The notes beneath the pieces were generated by a model, which was given only the letters and a program-made list of their open reading frames with translations, made no database searches and was not told the DNA's origin. The position numbers and the translations under genes were made by a program. A stretch of DNA of 64,000 nt from Bog-473 sp963777485 (GTDB lineage: Bacteria > Actinomycetota > Acidimicrobiia > Acidimicrobiales > RAAP-2): positions 930,001-994,000 of the forward strand of contig CAVZQP010000002.1 of the NCBI GenBank assembly GCA_963777485.1. The letters are read 5' to 3'. Below, one piece after another: positions 60,631 to 64,000 of this stretch; the stretch's first letter is position 1; every line of letters starts with the position of its first letter.

Positions 60631-61545
60631 GTGCTCGATTACCACCTCCACCTGTGGCCGCACTCTGAGCACGAGACGGCGCTGAGCCTGGACCAGCTGG
60701 CCGCGTACTGCGAGCGCGCCCAGGCGGCCGGAGTGACCGAGCTGGCGGTGACCGAGCACCTGTTCCGGTTCCGCCAGGCCGACGCGCTCTTGGGCGGTTT
60801 CTGGGACGACCCGGGTGTCTCCCCGGCCCTGGCCGAATCCATGGCGCGCTACTGGAAGTTCCACGCCACCGCCGACCTCGACGCCTACGTGGCGTGCGCG
60901 CTCGAGGCCAAGGCGGCGGGGCTGCCGATCGTCATCGGCCTCGAGGTCGACTTCTACGAGGGCCGCATGGACACGGTGGCCGGGCTGCTCGCCGGCTACC
61001 CCTTCGACGTCCTCCTCGGGTCGGTGCACTGGGTGGGCGCGTGGCGCTTCGACGACCTCGATGACCCGGCCTCCATGGCGGAGTGGTCGGCGCGTGAGGT
61101 CGACGCCTGCTGGGACGCCTATACCGGTGCCATGGAGGAGCTGGCTGCGTCGCGCTCGTGCGACGTGCTGGCGCACCCCGACCTCATCAAGGTCGCGGGC
61201 CACGTGCCGGACGCGCCCGCCGAGTGGTGGGACCGCCTCGCCGAGGCGGCGGCGGCCTCGGGCATGGCGGCCGAGGTGTCGTCTGCGGGCTGGCGCAAGC
61301 CGGTGGGCGAGCAGTATCCGGCCGCCGGGCTGCTGGACCGCTTCGTGGCGCGCGGTGTGCCGCTCACCACGGCGTCCGACGCGCACCGCCTCGAGCACGT
61401 GGCCGACCGGGCCGACGACCTGCGTGCCGTGCTCGCCGCGGCCGGCGCCGGCACACTGCAGGCCTACCGTGGCCGCGTCGGGCATACGGTGGCGGTGACG
61501 GCGGGCGAGAAGCCGCACGACCCGGCGGAGAAGGGCGGGGCCTGA
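60631..61545 (+). CDS. PHP-domain phosphoesterase (histidinol-phosphatase-like)
   Basis: Metal-dependent phosphoesterase, 304 residues. The first metal motif is LDYHLHLWPHSEHE (HxH), then VTELAVTEHLFRF, and LLGSVHWVGAWRFDDL, VLAHPDLIK and TASDAHRLEHV supply further ligands. HisK-like members hydrolyse L-histidinol phosphate, but other substrates are possible and no his genes are near. The stop shares a base with the start of the sensor kinase. Confidence 0.88.
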   Translation: MLDYHLHLWPHSEHETALSLDQLAAYCERAQAAGVTELAVTEHLFRFRQADALLGGFWDDPGVSPALAESMARYWKFHATADLDAYVACALEAKAAGLPIVIGLEVDFYEGRMDTVAGLLAGYPFDVLLGSVHWVGAWRFDDLDDPASMAEWSAREVDACWDAYTGAMEELAASRSCDVLAHPDLIKVAGHVPDAPAEWWDRLAEAAAASGMAAEVSSAGWRKPVGEQYPAAGLLDRFVARGVPLTTASDAHRLEHVADRADDLRAVLAAAGAGTLQAYRGRVGHTVAVTAGEKPHDPAEKGGA

Positions 61546-63140
61546 TGCCCACACCAGCCGAGCTCGCGCAGACCCACACCGACCTAAAGCCCGAGGAGCT
61601 CGAGCACCTGCAGCGCCTACTGGGCAGCTGGGGCGTGCTCGCCGACCTCTCCTTCTCCGACCTGCTCCTGCTGGTGCCGGTGCACGCCAGCACCGTCGGG
61701 GGCAACGGACACGCCCCCGCACCCGCCCCCACCCCCGACTCCGCCGCCGCCGACGACGACACCGACCCCGAGCTGGTCGTCCTCGGCCAGATGCGGCCGA
61801 ACAACCGGCCCACCCTCGTCGACCAGGACCTGGTGGGCCAGACGGTGAACGAGTCGCAGTGGGCGCTCGTGGCGCGCTGTCTGCACACCGGCGAGATCGT
61901 GCGCGGCAGCATCCACCACCCGATCCTGGGCGAGCAGGTCCCGGTCGAGAACATCCCGGTCCGCTTCGAGGACCGCATCATCGCCGCATTGCTCAGGGTG
62001 TCGCTGGCGCCGCTCAAGGGCCCGACGTCCATGTACGAGCGGACCTATCTCGATGTGTTCGAGCGCCTCGCGGACATGGTGGCCCAGTCCGCCTTCCCCT
62101 TCCCCGAAGAGGACGTCGGCACGGAGGAGGCGCCCCGCGTCGGCGACGGCGTCGTCATCGTCGACGCCGACGGCCGCGTCGAGTTCGCCTCGCCGAACGC
62201 GATGAACGCGTTCCACCGCATGGGCATCTACACCCAGCCCGAGGGCAGGCGCTTCGCCGACCTCGACATCGAGGAGTCGGCCGTCGAGTGGGCGCTCGCC
62301 ACCGGCCGCCCCGTGGTCGAAGAGGTGGAGCGGCGTCCCGACGTCATCGTGCTCGTACACTGCATCCCGCTCTTGTCGCACGGCATCGTGACCGGGGCGA
62401 TGATCCTGCTGCGCGACGTGACCGATGTGCGCCGCCTCGACCGCCTGTTGCTTTCCAAGGATGCCGCCATCCGCGAAGTGCACCACCGGGTCAAGAACAA
62501 CCTGCAGACCATCTCGTCCCTGCTCAGCCTCCAGGCCCGCCGGGTCGGGGACCGCGCCGCCCGCGTAGCGCTGCACGAGTCGGAGCGGCGAGTGCGCTCC
62601 ATCGCCCTCGTGCACGAGATCCTCTCGCGTGACCCGAGCGACCAGGTGCCCTTCGCCGAGATCGTCGCCTCCCTCGTGCAGATGGCCGAGGACTCGGTGG
62701 TCTCGTCGCAGCCGATCGTGATCGCGGTGCACGGCGACCTGGGCGAGGTCGCGGCCGACGTCGCGACGCCGTTGGCGCTCACGGTGGCCGAGCTGTTGCA
62801 GAACGCCGTGGAGCACGCCTTCGATCCCGAGAACGCCGGCGGCGACGACGGCGCGGCCGGGCTGGAGGGCGCGGGTGGCAGCGCCGGCTATGTGCCGGTC
62901 GGCCACGTCGACCTGACGCTGGAACCCGGCAAGGACGAGCTGCACATCGAGGTGCGCGACGACGGGCTGGGACTGCCCGAGGGGTTCGATGTCGAGCAGA
63001 CGACGAGCCTCGGGCTCTCGATCGTGCGCAACCTCGTGGTGAGTCAGCTCGAGGGCACGATCTCCATGGAGAACGTGCCCAAGTCCGACGGCGGCGGGAC
63101 CCGCGTGGCGATCTCGGTGCCCCTGCGCGCTCCGAACTGA
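61545..63140 (+). CDS. pdtaS: Cytoplasmic sensor histidine kinase, PdtaS-like
   Basis: The protein is 531 residues with no membrane segment. An N-terminal region (GAF-like, about 15-185), a PAS-like domain (about 195-300, with DGVVIVDADGRVEFASPNAM) and a HisKA_2/HWE-type kinase. The phospho-acceptor is in AIREVHHRVKNNLQTISSLL (His about 314). The ATP-binding part has ELLQNAVEHAFDPENAGG, EVRDDGLGLPEGFD and SLGLSIVRNLV. This is the PdtaS layout, whose partner PdtaR is an ANTAR RNA-binding response regulator not found in this window. Beside WhiB, as in mycobacteria. Confidence 0.92.
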   Translation: MPTPAELAQTHTDLKPEELEHLQRLLGSWGVLADLSFSDLLLLVPVHASTVGGNGHAPAPAPTPDSAAADDDTDPELVVLGQMRPNNRPTLVDQDLVGQTVNESQWALVARCLHTGEIVRGSIHHPILGEQVPVENIPVRFEDRIIAALLRVSLAPLKGPTSMYERTYLDVFERLADMVAQSAFPFPEEDVGTEEAPRVGDGVVIVDADGRVEFASPNAMNAFHRMGIYTQPEGRRFADLDIEESAVEWALATGRPVVEEVERRPDVIVLVHCIPLLSHGIVTGAMILLRDVTDVRRLDRLLLSKDAAIREVHHRVKNNLQTISSLLSLQARRVGDRAARVALHESERRVRSIALVHEILSRDPSDQVPFAEIVASLVQMAEDSVVSSQPIVIAVHGDLGEVAADVATPLALTVAELLQNAVEHAFDPENAGGDDGAAGLEGAGGSAGYVPVGHVDLTLEPGKDELHIEVRDDGLGLPEGFDVEQTTSLGLSIVRNLVVSQLEGTISMENVPKSDGGGTRVAISVPLRAPN

Positions 63141-63217
63141 GCGGCGCGGGGTCGGAGGAAGGCGGCTACGGCACTCGGTGCGCTACGGCGAACGCAACCG
63201 CTGCCGCGGGGGAAGCT

Positions 63218-63517
63218 TCAGCTGGCGGCGCGCTGCGAACGGCGGGCGGCGAGCCAGGCCTTGCGCAGCTTGCGGCGCTCCTCCTCCGAGGTGCCGCCCC
63301 AGACGCCGGACTCCTGGTTGGTCGCCAGCGCGAAGTCGAGACAAGGCTCGATGGCGTCGCACGAGCGGCAGACCCGCTTGGCCGCCTCGATCTGGTCGAT
63401 CGCCGGCCCGGTCGTGCCGACGGGGAAGAAGAGGTCGGGTTCTGTGTTGCGACAAGCGGCCGAGCGCCGCCAGTCGTCCAGGTCCCAATCGACGGTCCGG
63501 TTCCACATCAGTGCCAT
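63218..63517 (-). CDS. WhiB-family Fe-S transcriptional regulator (WhiB1-like)
   Basis: The protein is 99 residues. Four cluster-binding cysteines are C22, C50, C53 and C59 (AACRNTEP, RVCRSCDAIEPCLDF), followed by the conserved GVWGG turn (71-75) and a basic C-terminal tail (RRKLRKAWLAARRSQ). The length and the short tail are as in WhiB1, an essential NO-responsive regulator. It is convergent with pdtaS as in mycobacteria, where whiB1 and pdtaS are adjacent. Start ATG 63517 with GGAGG about 11 nt upstream; ATG 63508 is the alternative. Confidence 0.93.
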   Translation of the reverse strand: MALMWNRTVDWDLDDWRRSAACRNTEPDLFFPVGTTGPAIDQIEAAKRVCRSCDAIEPCLDFALATNQESGVWGGTSEEERRKLRKAWLAARRSQRAAS

Positions 63518-63673
63518 CGGAAAGTGCCTCCACCAGCATTGTGAAGCAATTCACATGATCGGGCCAAGTGCGTGCCCGTCCGTGAAAAGCGGTTAACAAG
63601 AAGAGGCTAACGACCCTGGTCAAACCGTGCAAGGAGTTTTTGTGAAATTTTTCACCTGCAACGCGGAGGATTC

Positions 63674-64000
63674 GTGAGCGACGTGACAAACGTCTGGGCA
63701 CATAGGGGTTGCACCGAACCGGCCGAAAATGCTGCTCAGGGCTTCACGGAGAACACGCTGGAGGCCTTCGCCGAGGCCCGCCGCCGGGGAGCGGACGGCG
63801 TGGAGCTCGATGTGCGCCTCACCGCCGACGGCGGCCTGGCGATCCACCACGACGCCGATGTGCCCGGCCTCGGGCCGATCTGCGAGCTCGGCGTCGCCGA
63901 CCTGCCGGCCCATGTCCCGCTCCTCGTCGACGCGCTCGGGGTCTGCGACGGGATGCTCGTCAACGTCGAGATCAAGAACGCGCCCCAGGACCCCGGGTGG
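63674..64000 (+). CDS. Glycerophosphodiester phosphodiesterase, 3'-truncated
   Basis: The first 109 residues are present, running off the right edge. The family's N-terminal catalytic pattern is WAHRGCTEPAENAAQGFTEN TLEAF with HRG, then GADGVELDVRLTADGGLAIH HD and NVEIK, all consistent with GDPD/UgpQ. GGAGG (63665-63669) precedes GTG 63674. Hydrolyses glycerophosphodiesters from phospholipid turnover to glycerol 3-phosphate and an alcohol. Divergent from WhiB across a 156-bp region. Confidence 0.9.
   Translation, partial: MSDVTNVWAHRGCTEPAENAAQGFTENTLEAFAEARRRGADGVELDVRLTADGGLAIHHDADVPGLGPICELGVADLPAHVPLLVDALGVCDGMLVNVEIKNAPQDPGW

Noticed and set aside
59785..61722. Long - strand frame opposite the methyltransferase and PHP genes
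   Set aside because: Antisense shadow with no motif; both + strand genes have full catalytic motifs.
1..64000. Search for CRISPR arrays, tRNA/rRNA genes, IS elements and prophage genes
   Set aside because: No regularly spaced repeats, cloverleaf-like segments, transposase or integrase motifs were found; the accessory stretch at 37-52 kb has no clear borders or attachment repeats.

Overview
The window is high-GC actinobacterial chromosome. The taxonomic pointers are a WhiB1-type regulator next to a PdtaS-type sensor kinase, a DUF3107 protein, a tandem pair of ArsA/Get3-like ATPases, and many GTG/TTG starts. The wider gene mix (System I cytochrome c maturation, many acyl-CoA and hydrolase genes, cysteine-repeat secreted proteins) suggests an uncultured or deep-branching lineage such as Acidimicrobiia, but that is inference. 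No tRNA, rRNA, CRISPR array, transposase or integrase was found.

Layout. 0-2.3 kb: end of a branched-chain amino-acid ABC operon (LivM and a fused LivG-LivF). 2.3-6.3 kb: divergent valS and cysS sharing a 20-bp bidirectional promoter. 6.4-9.9 kb: acyl-CoA dehydrogenase and two oxidoreductases. 10-13.1 kb: secreted GH26-like protein and a LivK-type binding protein. 13.1-14.5 kb: a DD-carboxypeptidase homologue that has lost all three catalytic motifs. 14.5-16.9 kb: TetR repressor and DHA2 efflux pump around a compact double operator. 17-25.9 kb: mixed single genes (hydrolase, MEDS-STAS, kinase-like/LMW phosphatase pair, orphan mobile mystery protein A, TetR, glycosyltransferase/gmd, ccdA, YCII, DJ-1). 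26-33.6 kb: a tightly overlapping ccmABCDEFGHI operon. 33.6-36.8 kb: an iron-sulfur locus (cysteine desulfurase, SufR-like repressor, divergent Mrp carrier).

36.8-52.6 kb is an accessory-looking stretch of mostly single genes with longer spacers, visibly lower GC in parts, several very small proteins, a gene remnant (43.1 kb), a frameshifted secreted protein (51.1-51.5 kb), and a short dispersed repeat (four copies at 46.3-49.9 kb). 52.6-64 kb returns to core-like content: diguanylate cyclase, enoyl-CoA hydratase, dGTPase, DUF3107, two ArsA-like ATPases, O-methyltransferase, PHP phosphoesterase, PdtaS, WhiB and the start of a glycerophosphodiester phosphodiesterase.

How genes work together. 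The ccm genes (with ccdA nearby) would export and reduce heme and apocytochrome thiols and attach heme. The Fe-S locus pairs sulfur mobilisation with a cluster carrier under a cluster-sensing repressor. A recurrent regulatory feature is a TANNNT hexamer 6-9 nt upstream of a start codon with no Shine-Dalgarno sequence, seen at about fifteen genes, which predicts leaderless or near-leaderless transcripts.
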